Origin: CAILHX01 sp964511385
GTDB lineage: Bacteria > Pseudomonadota > Gammaproteobacteria > Burkholderiales > Methylophilaceae
Direction: 5' to 3'
DNA: 64,000 bases
Assembly (NCBI GenBank): GCA_964511385.1
Contig: CAZEFE010000002.1
Coordinates: forward strand, 124,001-188,000
Shown here: positions 33,278 through 42,209 of the stretch, piece after piece
Position numbering within the stretch: the stretch's first letter is position 1
How the letters are laid out: each line of letters opens with the position of its first letter
The notes under the pieces: model-generated
What the model was told of the DNA's origin: nothing
Databases searched by the model: none
What the model saw: the letters and a program-made list of their open reading frames with translations, nothing else
Made by a program: the position numbers and the translations under genes

Positions 33278-35908
33278 TTAACGCTTTTTGAAGCCGGCCT
33301 GTACATAATTTGCCAACGCATCAAAGTTGGCGCGCATGGCGGCGTGGAGCGAGCGCATTTCCTCGGTGTTGCCATGTTGGGCCAGTTTTTCAAGCGACCT
33401 TGCCATGTCATGCAGTTGGGAGATGCCCAGGTTGGCGGCGCTGCCGGCAATCTGGTGGCTCAGGCTGCGCACGTCGGCGGCAATGTCGAACTCGATCGCC
33501 TGGGCCAGGCTGTCAAGCAATGGCCCGGTGGTTTCCACAAAAATCTGGAATAGCTCGTGGATCACGGCTTCATCGTTGCCAAACATTTTTCGCAAGCGGG
33601 AAAAATCGGGCAGCGCCGTCTGGCCTGCATTGTCCTGCGGCAAGGGTTCGGCTGGCGTACCGTGAAGCGGCGCAGGCAGCCATTGCTCCAGCAGGCTATG
33701 CAGCAGTTTTGGCTCCACGGGCTTGCGCAGGAAATCATCCATGCCGGCTTCCAGGCAGCGGGCGCGGCTTTCCGGGGTGACGTCGGCGGTCATGGCGATG
33801 ATGGGGATATGGTCTCCGCTTTCTTTCTCGGCCAGACGGATCGCCTTGCTGGCTTCCAGCCCGTCCATTACCGGCATCTGGCAATCCATCAGCACCAGTG
33901 TGTAAGGGATATGCCGGGTCAGCAATGCGTTCAGGGCTTGCTCGCCATTTTCCGTGATGTGGACGCGGCATCCCAGGCGTTCCAGTTGCAGGCTGGCGAC
34001 CCGTTGGTTGACCGGGTTGTCTTCGACCAGCAGGACCAATGGCTGTTGCGCCTTGTCTTTGCTTGATTGCACTTGCGCCTGACGGGATGGGGTCGTGCCA
34101 GCGGGGAGCATGTCGGCGCCGGCGGGTTCCGGAGCGCCTTTGTCCAGCGTCAGGTCAAACCAGAATGTCGTGCCCTGGCCTTCAGTGCTGCTGACGCCGA
34201 TATGGCCTTCCATCATTTCGACCAGGCGTTTGGAAATGGAAAGACCGAGGCCGGTGCCGCCATATTTGCGGGTAATGGAAGCATCTGCCTGGGAAAACGG
34301 CTGGAACAGCAAGTGCAGCTTGTCGGATGGGATGCCGATCCCGCTGTCCTGCACTTCGAAGCGGATGCGTTGGCGCTGCCCCCTGGTCTGGAGCCGCATG
34401 ACCCGGACCAGGATGTTGCCTTCGGCGGTGAACTTGATGGCGTTGCCGATCAGGTTCAGCAGGACCTGGCGGATGCGGCCGGGATCGCCGATCAGGACGG
34501 GCGGGATGCTGTCGTCGATGCTGCTGTCGATGGGCAGGTTTTTCTCCCGCGCCCTGGGTGTCAGCAGATCAAGGCAGTTCTCGATGATGGTGGCCAGGTT
34601 GAACTCGATATGCTCGATTTCGAGTTTGCCCGCGTCCATCTTGGAAAAATCGAGGATGTCATTGATGATGTCCAGCAAGGCGTAGGAGGAGTTGCGGATG
34701 GTGGTTGCCAGTTGCATCTGCTGGCCGTCGAGGGGGGTGTCCAGCAACAAGTCGGTCATACCGATCACGCCGTTCATCGGCGTGCGGATTTCATGGCTCA
34801 TGGTGGCCAGGAATTCGCTCTTGCTCCTGGCCAGTTGTTCCGCCATTTCCTGTGCCCGGCGCAGTTCGGTAATGTCGTAGAACCAGCCCAGGATGGAGGG
34901 GCTTTCCTCACCGCCGATGGCGTGGTCGATACGGATATATGACGCCAGCACCCAGAGTTCGCGGCCGTCAATATCCCACAGGCCCAGTTGCAGATTGGTT
35001 ATGGTTTCCCCCTGCATCAGCCGCTGGGTAATGTCCGCGTATTCCTTGCGGTTCTGGTAGAAGCGTTCGGGGCTGGTGCCAAACACGTTTTGCGGGGTGG
35101 TTTTGAACAGTTCCGCGTAGCGCGGGTTGCAATAAATGATGCTCTGGTCGGATGCGCGCTGGATGCGCACGGCAATCGGGCTGGTGTCCAGCATGTGCTG
35201 CAAGCGCGCCTCGCTCGCTTCCAGACGATTTTGAGCCCCTTGTAGCGCGGTAATGGTAACTAGCTGTTGTGCCGAGACCTTTGCCAGCCGCCAGGAGGTA
35301 TAGGCCAGATAGACCAATAACAGCGCAACAATGGCGATCAGCAGCTTGTGGAACGTCTCGGCGCGCCGCTCCGAGGCGGCATAGGTATTGTCATAGGCCG
35401 CGCGCAGGATATCGGTATGCAGGCTGAGCGGCTGTGCCAGAAAGGCAAGCAACGCGCGATCCGTTTTTTGGGCATCGTCGGAGGCGGGCGCGGCAGAGTT
35501 TTTCCGTTTCCGCCATTGGGACCGGTAATCCTCGATCAATGCCTTGCGGGCGGCTATCGTCGTCGAATAAGCCTGTTTTGCCGCCTCGATGCCGGGGTTT
35601 CCGGGAGGCAGCAAAGCGGCCACTTCATTGTAGGTGGCCTCGATTCTGGCATGATCCCTGACGATGTCCTCATCGTTTGGCAGGGCGCCGATGTGCGTGC
35701 GGAAAATGTCCTGGTACAGCAGCGCGTTGAGGTGTTCCAGCTGTTCAAGCCGGGCGAGGATGTCCGCGTGTGTTTTCGGCTTGACGATGTAGAGATTGCG
35801 GTAGACGTAAACGAGTGCAATGAGCGTCAATACGATGACGATCAACAGGCGCCCCATGTTTTTCATGGCAGGAAACCGCTGTTCGGGAGCAGGAGGTAAG
35901 GGAATCAT
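33278..35908 (-). CDS. Hybrid sensor histidine kinase: DAHL-like sensor, PAS, HisKA, HATPase, REC, HPt
   Basis: An 876-residue inner-membrane hybrid kinase. A first membrane helix (about 20-40) precedes an all-helical periplasmic domain of about 150 residues (YQDIFRTHIGALPNDEDIVRD resembles the DAHL type), then a second membrane helix (about 187-207). A PAS (SPIAVRIQRASD...) is followed by HisKA MSHEIRTPMNGVIGM, a HATPase (GNAIKFT, GGTGLGLSI), a receiver (VLLVEDNPVNQR, DCQMPVMDG) and an HPt domain (LSHQIAGSAANLG). First gene of the six-gene operon; divergent from rmuC. The signal is unknown. The start could also be an internal ATG just before the first helix. Confidence 0.93.
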   Translation of the reverse strand: MIPLPPAPEQRFPAMKNMGRLLIVIVLTLIALVYVYRNLYIVKPKTHADILARLEQLEHLNALLYQDIFRTHIGALPNDEDIVRDHARIEATYNEVAALLPPGNPGIEAAKQAYSTTIAARKALIEDYRSQWRKRKNSAAPASDDAQKTDRALLAFLAQPLSLHTDILRAAYDNTYAASERRAETFHKLLIAIVALLLVYLAYTSWRLAKVSAQQLVTITALQGAQNRLEASEARLQHMLDTSPIAVRIQRASDQSIIYCNPRYAELFKTTPQNVFGTSPERFYQNRKEYADITQRLMQGETITNLQLGLWDIDGRELWVLASYIRIDHAIGGEESPSILGWFYDITELRRAQEMAEQLARSKSEFLATMSHEIRTPMNGVIGMTDLLLDTPLDGQQMQLATTIRNSSYALLDIINDILDFSKMDAGKLEIEHIEFNLATIIENCLDLLTPRAREKNLPIDSSIDDSIPPVLIGDPGRIRQVLLNLIGNAIKFTAEGNILVRVMRLQTRGQRQRIRFEVQDSGIGIPSDKLHLLFQPFSQADASITRKYGGTGLGLSISKRLVEMMEGHIGVSSTEGQGTTFWFDLTLDKGAPEPAGADMLPAGTTPSRQAQVQSSKDKAQQPLVLLVEDNPVNQRVASLQLERLGCRVHITENGEQALNALLTRHIPYTLVLMDCQMPVMDGLEASKAIRLAEKESGDHIPIIAMTADVTPESRARCLEAGMDDFLRKPVEPKLLHSLLEQWLPAPLHGTPAEPLPQDNAGQTALPDFSRLRKMFGNDEAVIHELFQIFVETTGPLLDSLAQAIEFDIAADVRSLSHQIAGSAANLGISQLHDMARSLEKLAQHGNTEEMRSLHAAMRANFDALANYVQAGFKKR

Positions 35909-35975
35909 GCGGTCGCTTTAGTTCCGAAGTCTGCGAAAGGGCGTTGTAAAAAAAGTAGTGCGATATAATCTGGCG

Positions 35976-37292
35976 ATGATTGAGTTTATCACTGCTGGAA
36001 TCGCGCTGACCATAGTGTTGCTGCTGTGGCTGGTGTGGTCGTTGCGCGCCGCTGCCCGCCACAGCGATGACCGGGTTGCCGCGCAACTGGAAGAAAAACA
36101 CCGTGCCATGCTGGTGGATTTGCACGATGGCCTGAACAAGCTGGGAGACCGGCTTAATGCCGCATCGGGTGAATCCTCCGAAAAACTGCGTACCGCCGTT
36201 GCGCTGGAGTTGCAGGCCACGCGCGATGCCATGCAGGCGCTGCAACTGTCACAGGCGGAAAACCTGGCGGCTACCCGTGAGCAGGTGCTGCAGAAGCTGC
36301 ACCTGACCCTGAGCGAACAAGGCAAGGCGGAACAGGAGTTGATCCAGGCCACTATGCGTCATGCCACCTTGCAACTCACCGGCAGTATCGAAAGCCTGAC
36401 CAAAACCGTGGATGGCCGGCTGGAGCAGATTGGCGGCAAGATGAACGAGCGGCTGGACGAAGGCTTCAAGAAAACCAACGAAACCTTTACCAATGTCATG
36501 GCGCGGCTGGCCACCATTGATGAAGCGCAGAAGAAAATCGACGGCCTGACCACCAACATGGTCAGCCTGCAAGAGTTGCTGGGCGACAAGCGCTCGCGCG
36601 GCGCATTCGGTGAGGTGCAACTGGAAGCGCTGGTGCGCAACATCCTGCCGGCAACTGCCTACGCCATGCAGTACACCTTTGAAAACGGCACGCGTGCGGA
36701 CTGCGCGCTGTTTCTGCCGGAGCCGACGGGCACGGTGGCGGTGGATTCCAAGTTCCCGCTGGAAAATTACCATCGCATGTTTGAGCCCGGCGTCAGCGAA
36801 ATGGAGCGCCTGGCCGCGCAAAAACAGTTCAAGAGTGATGTCAAAAAACACGTGGACGATATTGCTGGCAAATACATCATCCCCAATGTCACCTCGGATG
36901 GCGCGGTGATGTTCATCCCGGCTGAAGCCGTGTTTGCCGAGATTCACGCCTACCACGCCGATGTGGTGGAGGCTGCCATGAAAAAGCGGGTGTGGATCGT
37001 GTCGCCCACCACGCTGATGGCGGTGCTGAATACCGCGCGCGCGGTGTTGAAGGACGTGGAAACTCGCAAGCAGGTGCACATCATCAAGGATGAGCTGGGC
37101 AAATTGGGTAAAGAGTTCGGGCGTTTTGACGAGCGCATGAAAAAGCTGGCGGACCATATCCGCCAGGCGCACGACGACGCGCAACAGGTGCAAACCACCA
37201 GCCAGAAAATTTCGCGGCGGTTCGCGGAAATCGAAAAAGTGGAACTGCAGGGCGAGCATGCGGAAGCATTGCCGCGCCCGGATATTGAGTAA
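35976..37292 (+). CDS. rmuC: DNA recombination protein RmuC
   Basis: A 438-residue RmuC. An N-terminal membrane helix (MIEFITAGIALTIVLLLWLVWSL) precedes a long coiled coil (about 30-170) and the RmuC nuclease-like core (RSRGAFGEVQLEALVRNILP, VAVDSKFPLENYHRMFEPG). RmuC limits inversions at short inverted repeats in E. coli. A TATAAT at 35963-35968 lies only 8 bases upstream of the ATG at 35976, so the message may be near-leaderless; an in-frame GTG at 35958 is less plausible. Followed by a 58-codon gene and moaD in one unit. Confidence 0.93.
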   Translation: MIEFITAGIALTIVLLLWLVWSLRAAARHSDDRVAAQLEEKHRAMLVDLHDGLNKLGDRLNAASGESSEKLRTAVALELQATRDAMQALQLSQAENLAATREQVLQKLHLTLSEQGKAEQELIQATMRHATLQLTGSIESLTKTVDGRLEQIGGKMNERLDEGFKKTNETFTNVMARLATIDEAQKKIDGLTTNMVSLQELLGDKRSRGAFGEVQLEALVRNILPATAYAMQYTFENGTRADCALFLPEPTGTVAVDSKFPLENYHRMFEPGVSEMERLAAQKQFKSDVKKHVDDIAGKYIIPNVTSDGAVMFIPAEAVFAEIHAYHADVVEAAMKKRVWIVSPTTLMAVLNTARAVLKDVETRKQVHIIKDELGKLGKEFGRFDERMKKLADHIRQAHDDAQQVQTTSQKISRRFAEIEKVELQGEHAEALPRPDIE

Positions 37293-37304
37293 CAGGAGAC
37301 GGTT

Positions 37305-37481
37305 GTGGAAGACGAACGCATGCTGATCATGCTGGTTCAGCAATACGCAGCAAAATTTGGCATCACCTTTAATTCCAGCGTGATGGATAATCCGGAAAAC
37401 AAGCAAAAAGCCATGCTGCTGATGTCGCAAGCAATTCAGGGGCAGCGCGGACCGGTGACGGACGAGGACTTCAGTGCTTAA
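37305..37481 (+). CDS. Small 58-residue protein between rmuC and moaD, unknown
   Basis: GTG start at 37305 with AGGAGA about five bases upstream, 12 bases after the rmuC stop. It reads MEDERMLIMLVQQYAAKFGI and ends ...GPVTDEDFSA, its stop lying 8 bases inside moaD, so it appears translationally coupled. The protein is charged, predicted helical and soluble, Met- and Gln-rich, without a signal peptide. I do not recognise the family. Spacing and SD argue that it is real. Confidence 0.72.
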   Translation: MEDERMLIMLVQQYAAKFGITFNSSVMDNPENKQKAMLLMSQAIQGQRGPVTDEDFSA

Positions 37482-37728
37482 GCTGCTGTATTTCGCCCGC
37501 CTGCGCGAAGTGCTGGGGATCTCGGCCGAATCGCTGGAGTTGCCGGCCGAGGTGCGGGATGTGCGCGGCCTGATGGCATGGCTGGCGGCGCGCGGCGGCG
37601 TGTGGCAGGAGCAGTTCGACGGCTGCCGCCAGATTCGCGCCGCGGTCAACCAGGAGCTGGCCGCGGATAGCGCGAGCATCCGGGCGGGTGACGAAGTGGC
37701 GTTTTTCCCGCCGGTGACGGGGGGCTGA
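37474..37728 (+). CDS. moaD: Molybdopterin synthase sulfur carrier subunit MoaD
   Basis: An 84-residue ubiquitin-fold protein ending in the required Gly-Gly (FFPPVTGG), which becomes a thiocarboxylate for molybdopterin synthesis. GTG start; overlaps the small gene upstream and shares TGATG with moaE. The rest of the moa/moe genes are not in the window. Confidence 0.95.
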   Translation: MLKLLYFARLREVLGISAESLELPAEVRDVRGLMAWLAARGGVWQEQFDGCRQIRAAVNQELAADSASIRAGDEVAFFPPVTGG

Positions 37729-38189
37729 TGAGCGTCCGCGTACAGCACGAGGATTTCGATACCGGCGCGGAAATCGCCCGCATGCGCCTGTCGCGCCCAG
37801 ACATTGGCGCCGTGGCGGCCTTTGTCGGCCAGGTGCGCGACGTCAGCAACGGCCACGCGGTAACCGCGATGACGCTGGAACACTACCCCGGCATGACGGA
37901 AAAGTCTTTGCAGGCGATTGTGGATAACGCAAAATCGCGCTGGGACATTTATGATGTGCTGGTGATCCATCGCATCGGCGCATTGCGGCCCACCGACCAG
38001 ATTGTGCTGGTGGTGGTGGCAGGCAGCCATCGCGGCGAGGCATTCGCCGCCTGCGAATTCATCATGGATTACCTCAAGACGGAAGCGCCGTTCTGGAAAA
38101 AGGAAAACACGCCACAGGGCGAGCATTGGGTAGATGCCCGCGAGAGTGACGATACAGCGCGCGAGCGTTGGCAACTTCAGGAAAAATAA
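37728..38189 (+). CDS. moaE: Molybdopterin synthase catalytic subunit MoaE
   Basis: A 153-residue MoaE, which with MoaD converts cyclic pyranopterin monophosphate to molybdopterin. Signature parts are GAVAAFVGQVRD, MTLEHYPGMTEKSL, VLVIHRIGAL, and the catalytic region CEFIMDYLKTEAPFWKKE. Its ATG overlaps the moaD stop by one base. Presence of moaDE implies molybdoenzymes elsewhere in the genome. Confidence 0.96.
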   Translation: MSVRVQHEDFDTGAEIARMRLSRPDIGAVAAFVGQVRDVSNGHAVTAMTLEHYPGMTEKSLQAIVDNAKSRWDIYDVLVIHRIGALRPTDQIVLVVVAGSHRGEAFAACEFIMDYLKTEAPFWKKENTPQGEHWVDARESDDTARERWQLQEK

Positions 38190-38194
38190 ATTCA

Positions 38195-40237
38195 ATGTCC
38201 AAACAACTACTCCCCGCTGAACTCACCATCCAGCTCGACCACAAGGCGCTCGGTTTTGCCGACACCTCACAACTGCTAGGCGATGACGTGGCCGTCTGGA
38301 TCGGCCAGGAGCAGGCCAGGAAGGCGGCTCAGTTCGGCTTGTCCATTACCCAGCGCAACTACAACCTGTTTGTGCTGGGTGAAGCCGATAGCGGCCGTGC
38401 TTCGCTGATGTGGAAAGCCATGCAGGAAATGGCGCGAAATCTGCCGGTGGCGCCGGACCTGGTATTTGTGCACAACTTTTCCAATGCCGCCATGCCGTTG
38501 GCGTTCCATTTCCGCGCCGGACATGGCAGCGAGTTTTCCAACCGCATGGCGGCGATGGTGCAGGCGCTCCGTAGCGGCGATGCGGCAGCGGCCATTGCCT
38601 GCCTGAATTCGCTGGAAACCGGCCTGGAGGTGGAAGAGGCCGGCGGTTTTGCCAACTGGCTGCAGCAGCTCAGGCTGGATGTGGCTGAAACGGCCGGGCA
38701 ACTGGATGCCGAAACGGCGCTGCGCTATCAGGTCAACCTGGCGATCAGCCATAAACATGCGGTGGGGGCGCCGGTGGTGATGGATAGCGACCCCACGTTC
38801 AATTCCCTGTTCGGCGGGATTGATTACCACCTGGAACAAGGCGCGTTGGTGACCGACTTTACCCGCATCCGCGTCGGGCATATCCATCGCGCGCATGGCG
38901 GTTTCTTGCTGCTGCATTTGAGTGACGTACTCAGCGATGCGCAGGGCTGGGAAAAATTCCGGCGCTTCATGCGCAATGCGCGGGTGCAGATTGAGGAACC
39001 GGTGGCAGGCCTCGGGCGCAGCGGCGTCACCTTCACCGCCACCACCCTGCAGCCGCAGCCGGTGGATGTCAACGTGAAGGTTGTCCTGATCGGCAGCCGC
39101 GAGGACTATTACCAGTTGCAGGAAACCGATCCGGACCTGATGCGCCATTTCAAGGTCAAGGTCGATTTCGCCGAGAGTTTCCCTGCCAATGACATCACGC
39201 GCCAGGCCAGCAGCCTGTTTGTGGCGCAATCGGCCAAACGGCTGAACCTGCCTTATTTTTCCGCCGATGCCGTGGCGCGGTTGCTGGTGGATATGCAGCG
39301 CGAGGCGGAGGACCAGAACCGTCAAAGCGCGCTGTTCGGCAAACTGGAAGGCTGGCTGGTGGAGTGCGCCGCGGCATGCCGTGTGCGCGGCGGCGACAAA
39401 GTGACCTCCACCGACGTGGAGGCCGCCACCCTGGCGCGCATCGCCCGCCACAGCTATCCGGAACGCGAACTGCACCGCGCCATTCAGGAAGGCGAGATCA
39501 TGATCAGCGTGCAAGGGCGCGAGGTCGGGCAGATCAATGCGCTGACCCAGATCGACCTGGGCGATTACCGCTTCGGCTCGCCGGTGCGCATCTCGGCGCG
39601 CGCCTATCCCGGCGATGAAGGCATCATCGCAATCGACCGCGAAGTGGAAATGACCGGCCCGCATCACGACAAGGGCGTATTCATCCTGCAAAGCTGGCTG
39701 TCGGCAACGTTTTCCAAGGTGGCGCCGTTATGCCTGAACGCTTCGCTGGTATTCGAGCAGGAATACCACGGCGTGGAAGGCGATTCCGCCTCCTGTGCCG
39801 AACTGTATGTGCTGCTGTCGGCCTTGTCCGGGCTGCCGCTGCCGCAGGGCATCGCCATCACCGGCGCTCTCAACCAGCATGGCGAGGTCATGGCGGTGGG
39901 TGGGGTCAACGAAAAAATCGAAGGCTATTTCCGCGTCTGCAAGCGCATCGGGCTGGATGGCTCGCAAGGCGTACTGATCCCCGCCAAGAATGCCGGTCAC
40001 CTGCTGCTTAACCGTGAGGTGGTGGATGCCGTGGCCAACGGCCAGTTCAAGGTCATCACCTTCGACGACGTGCAAGATGGCCTGGAGGTGCTGACCGGCC
40101 TGGCTGCCGGCACGGCTGATGCCAGCGGCAATTTCCGTCCGGAAACCGCCCTGGGACGGGTGCAGCGTGCGCTGGAAAATTTCCGCAAGGTCATGGATAG
40201 CCTGGGGCACGGCGGGCGCGACAAGGATCACCCCTAA
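38195..40237 (+). CDS. Lon-related protease (LonH/YcbZ-like) with degenerate ATP site
   Basis: A 680-residue protein. The C-terminal Lon protease domain has the Ser-Lys dyad: Ser531 in GDSASCAEL and Lys574 in GGVNEKIEGY, 43 residues apart as in Lon. Lon-type features around it include GIAITGALNQHGEVMAVGG. The N-terminal AAA-like part has LGEADSGRAS where a Walker A would be, with Lys replaced by Arg and Ser/Thr by Ala, so ATP hydrolysis is doubtful. This resembles the Lon-related family of E. coli YcbZ. Start ATG at 38195; the frame extends nine codons upstream into moaE. Confidence 0.9.
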   Translation: MSKQLLPAELTIQLDHKALGFADTSQLLGDDVAVWIGQEQARKAAQFGLSITQRNYNLFVLGEADSGRASLMWKAMQEMARNLPVAPDLVFVHNFSNAAMPLAFHFRAGHGSEFSNRMAAMVQALRSGDAAAAIACLNSLETGLEVEEAGGFANWLQQLRLDVAETAGQLDAETALRYQVNLAISHKHAVGAPVVMDSDPTFNSLFGGIDYHLEQGALVTDFTRIRVGHIHRAHGGFLLLHLSDVLSDAQGWEKFRRFMRNARVQIEEPVAGLGRSGVTFTATTLQPQPVDVNVKVVLIGSREDYYQLQETDPDLMRHFKVKVDFAESFPANDITRQASSLFVAQSAKRLNLPYFSADAVARLLVDMQREAEDQNRQSALFGKLEGWLVECAAACRVRGGDKVTSTDVEAATLARIARHSYPERELHRAIQEGEIMISVQGREVGQINALTQIDLGDYRFGSPVRISARAYPGDEGIIAIDREVEMTGPHHDKGVFILQSWLSATFSKVAPLCLNASLVFEQEYHGVEGDSASCAELYVLLSALSGLPLPQGIAITGALNQHGEVMAVGGVNEKIEGYFRVCKRIGLDGSQGVLIPAKNAGHLLLNREVVDAVANGQFKVITFDDVQDGLEVLTGLAAGTADASGNFRPETALGRVQRALENFRKVMDSLGHGGRDKDHP

Positions 40238-40256
40238 GGTTTCCCGAGTCGTAACC

Positions 40257-40643
40257 ATGAGTGATGCAGAAAAAGTCCGTCTCGATAAATGGCTATGGGC
40301 GGCACGGTTTTTCAAGACCCGCTCCCTCGCATCCGACGCGATTGACGGTGGCAAGGTGCACTATGACGGCTTCCGTGCCAAACCGTCCAAGGAAGTGCGG
40401 GTGGGCGCCACGCTGCGCATTACCCGCGGCGATGAAGTGTGGGAAGTGGTGGTGCGTGCCTTGTCCATGCAGCGGCGCGGTGCACCCGAAGCTGCCCTGT
40501 TGTATGAAGAAACGGCCGAAAGCCAGAAGAGGCGCGCCGCCGCTGCCGATCTCAGACAAGTGGATTTCGGCATCCGCGACCGAGGTGAAGGTCGTCCCAC
40601 CAAACGCCAGAGGCGGCAGATCAAGCAGTTTTTTGGTGACTGA
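40257..40643 (+). CDS. hslR: Ribosome-associated heat shock protein Hsp15 (HslR), S4 domain
   Basis: A 128-residue protein with an S4 RNA-binding domain at the N-terminus (VRLDKWLWAARFFKTRSLASDAIDGGKV) and a strongly basic tail (GRPTKRQRRQIKQF). E. coli Hsp15 binds stalled 50S subunits with an attached peptidyl-tRNA. The start ATG 40257 is 20 bases after the protease gene. The 3' end overlaps the convergent aminotransferase gene by 23 bases. Confidence 0.92.
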   Translation: MSDAEKVRLDKWLWAARFFKTRSLASDAIDGGKVHYDGFRAKPSKEVRVGATLRITRGDEVWEVVVRALSMQRRGAPEAALLYEETAESQKRRAAAADLRQVDFGIRDRGEGRPTKRQRRQIKQFFGD

Positions 40644-41829
40644 GCACTTCGCAAATCCGCGCAAAATCGACATCGCTTAACCACAAGCTGTTGCTCACCG
40701 TGAGCAAACGTGCGGCGAAATCGCGGGCATTGGGGATGTTTTTGTCGGCCACCTTGACTTTCAGGTAGGGATAATCGGGCAGGGCGTGGATGAACAGCCG
40801 GCTGGCACCCAAGCCGGCCGGCCACAGTGCTTCCAGCGCGGCGTCGCGCGCCTGTTCGGAAGGCAACAGCAGCATGAAATACGGCCAGGTACCCTGGTCG
40901 CCCGGCGCGTCGTCGATCAGCGTAACGCCGGGAATACTGGCCAGCATGTCTTTACGGCGCTTGGCTTGTGCGTTGAGTTGCGCGATAAACCAGGGCAGGC
41001 GCGCAAAAGCGTTGGCAGCATAACTTTTGCGCCAGTAGCCCAGCGTGTGCAGGGGAATGTTCGCTGAAAAGTCCTCGCCCACCGCTTCGATCAGCCGGTT
41101 CTGCTTCAACGCGCGGCGTAGCGGCATGCCATACGCCAGATGCAGCCCTTTGGGGCGATACAGCAGTGCGTAGCCGAGCAGTTCCAGGGTGCGCTGCAAC
41201 TCCCATTTAAGACTGAATACCACCAGGTCCTGGCTGGTGTTGCGCAGTTGCTGGCGCAACTGTTCCTCACGCGCCAGCAGGATGCCGCCTTCGTAAGTGG
41301 TGAGCCCCTTGCCGACGGCCAGGCTGTAGAAGCCGGCATCGCCCACGCTGCCGACGATTTGCCCTTGCCAGCGCGCGCCCAGCGATTGCGCGGCGTCTTC
41401 GATGACGGCGGCGCCATGGCTGGCGGCGATTTGCATGGCGGTGTGCAGATCGGCGACGCGTCCGCCGAGGTGGGTGGGGATGATGGCCAGCGTATGTTCG
41501 TCGCACAGGGCGGCAAGTTGCACCGGGCAGAAGTCGAAGTGGCCGGCGCGGACGTCGCACAACACCGGCGTCAGCCCGCAGTACAGCACTGCCAGCGCCA
41601 CCAGCGGGCAGGTGTAGGCGGGGATGATGACTTTATGCCGGGTGCTGTTGCGTTTGAGAGTGGTGAGGGTGATGACCAGCGCGGCGGTGCCGGAGCATTC
41701 CAGTTGCGGGTTTTCCAGCCGCAGCCACCGCGCCAGGTCGGCTTCCAGCGTCCTGCCGATCGGGATCAGGTCTGCCCATTGGGGCGGCAATCCCGCAGTG
41801 GGCGGGATTTCCTTCTTGAACCAGTTCAA
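40621..41829 (-). CDS. DegT/DnrJ/EryC1-family aminotransferase
   Basis: A 402-residue PLP enzyme. LECSGTAALVITL holds the phosphate-binding part, HKVIIPAYTCPLVALAVLY and VIEDAAQSLGARW (Asp of the PLP pyridine) follow, and SLAVGKGLTTYEGG carries the PLP lysine. Family members transaminate nucleotide-linked keto-sugars (ArnB, PglE type) but some act on other substrates. The start is TTG at 41829, overlapping the preceding EamA stop (TTGA); the open frame runs far upstream, opposite conserved EamA sequence, and is rejected there. Coupling to two small EamA transporters suggests it makes an amino-sugar or lipid-linked compound that they flip. Confidence 0.88.
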   Translation of the reverse strand: MNWFKKEIPPTAGLPPQWADLIPIGRTLEADLARWLRLENPQLECSGTAALVITLTTLKRNSTRHKVIIPAYTCPLVALAVLYCGLTPVLCDVRAGHFDFCPVQLAALCDEHTLAIIPTHLGGRVADLHTAMQIAASHGAAVIEDAAQSLGARWQGQIVGSVGDAGFYSLAVGKGLTTYEGGILLAREEQLRQQLRNTSQDLVVFSLKWELQRTLELLGYALLYRPKGLHLAYGMPLRRALKQNRLIEAVGEDFSANIPLHTLGYWRKSYAANAFARLPWFIAQLNAQAKRRKDMLASIPGVTLIDDAPGDQGTWPYFMLLLPSEQARDAALEALWPAGLGASRLFIHALPDYPYLKVKVADKNIPNARDFAARLLTVSNSLWLSDVDFARICEVLSHQKTA

Positions 41830-42209
41830 TGCGGGTGCTCCGATTCGCTCAGGCTCAGGCAGATGATGCCGGCCACGATGCTGGCCGCGCCAATCAATTG
41901 GGCAGCGCTCAGGTGCTCGCCGAAAAACACGAAGGAAATGGCCAATACGGTGACCACTTCCAGGTGTGATGCGGCAAATGCCGGGCCTACCGGGGCATGC
42001 TTGAGCAGCGTCATCCAGGTGATGAATGCGCCGATGTAGCCGAACACGGCGCCGAAAATCCAGAAGTTGTGGAACACCTGGATCAGCCACTCCAGGGTCA
42101 GGGCGAACTCGCCGGCGTGGGTGGATGCCATCTTGAACGAGACCTGGGTGAGCGTATCGAACAGCATCAGTGCGCTGAAGCCGATAACGTAAAAGCGCTT
42201 GCTGCTCAT
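41826..42209 (-). CDS. Small EamA/EmrE-like transporter (second of pair)
   Basis: A 127-residue membrane protein with four predicted helices (FYVIGFSALMLFDTLTQ; FWIFGAVFGYIGAFITWMTLL; VVTVLAISFVFFG; LIGAASIVAGIICLSL). One EamA half-unit, like ArnE/ArnF of the 4-amino-arabinose flippase. The ATG at 42209 overlaps the stop of the first small EamA gene (ATGA); 3' end overlaps the aminotransferase start. Likely a heterodimer with its neighbour. Confidence 0.85.
   Translation of the reverse strand: MSSKRFYVIGFSALMLFDTLTQVSFKMASTHAGEFALTLEWLIQVFHNFWIFGAVFGYIGAFITWMTLLKHAPVGPAFAASHLEVVTVLAISFVFFGEHLSAAQLIGAASIVAGIICLSLSESEHPH

Noticed and set aside
36249..38195. 648-codon minus-strand open frame
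   Set aside because: Antisense to rmuC, the small gene, moaD and moaE, all with clear motifs.
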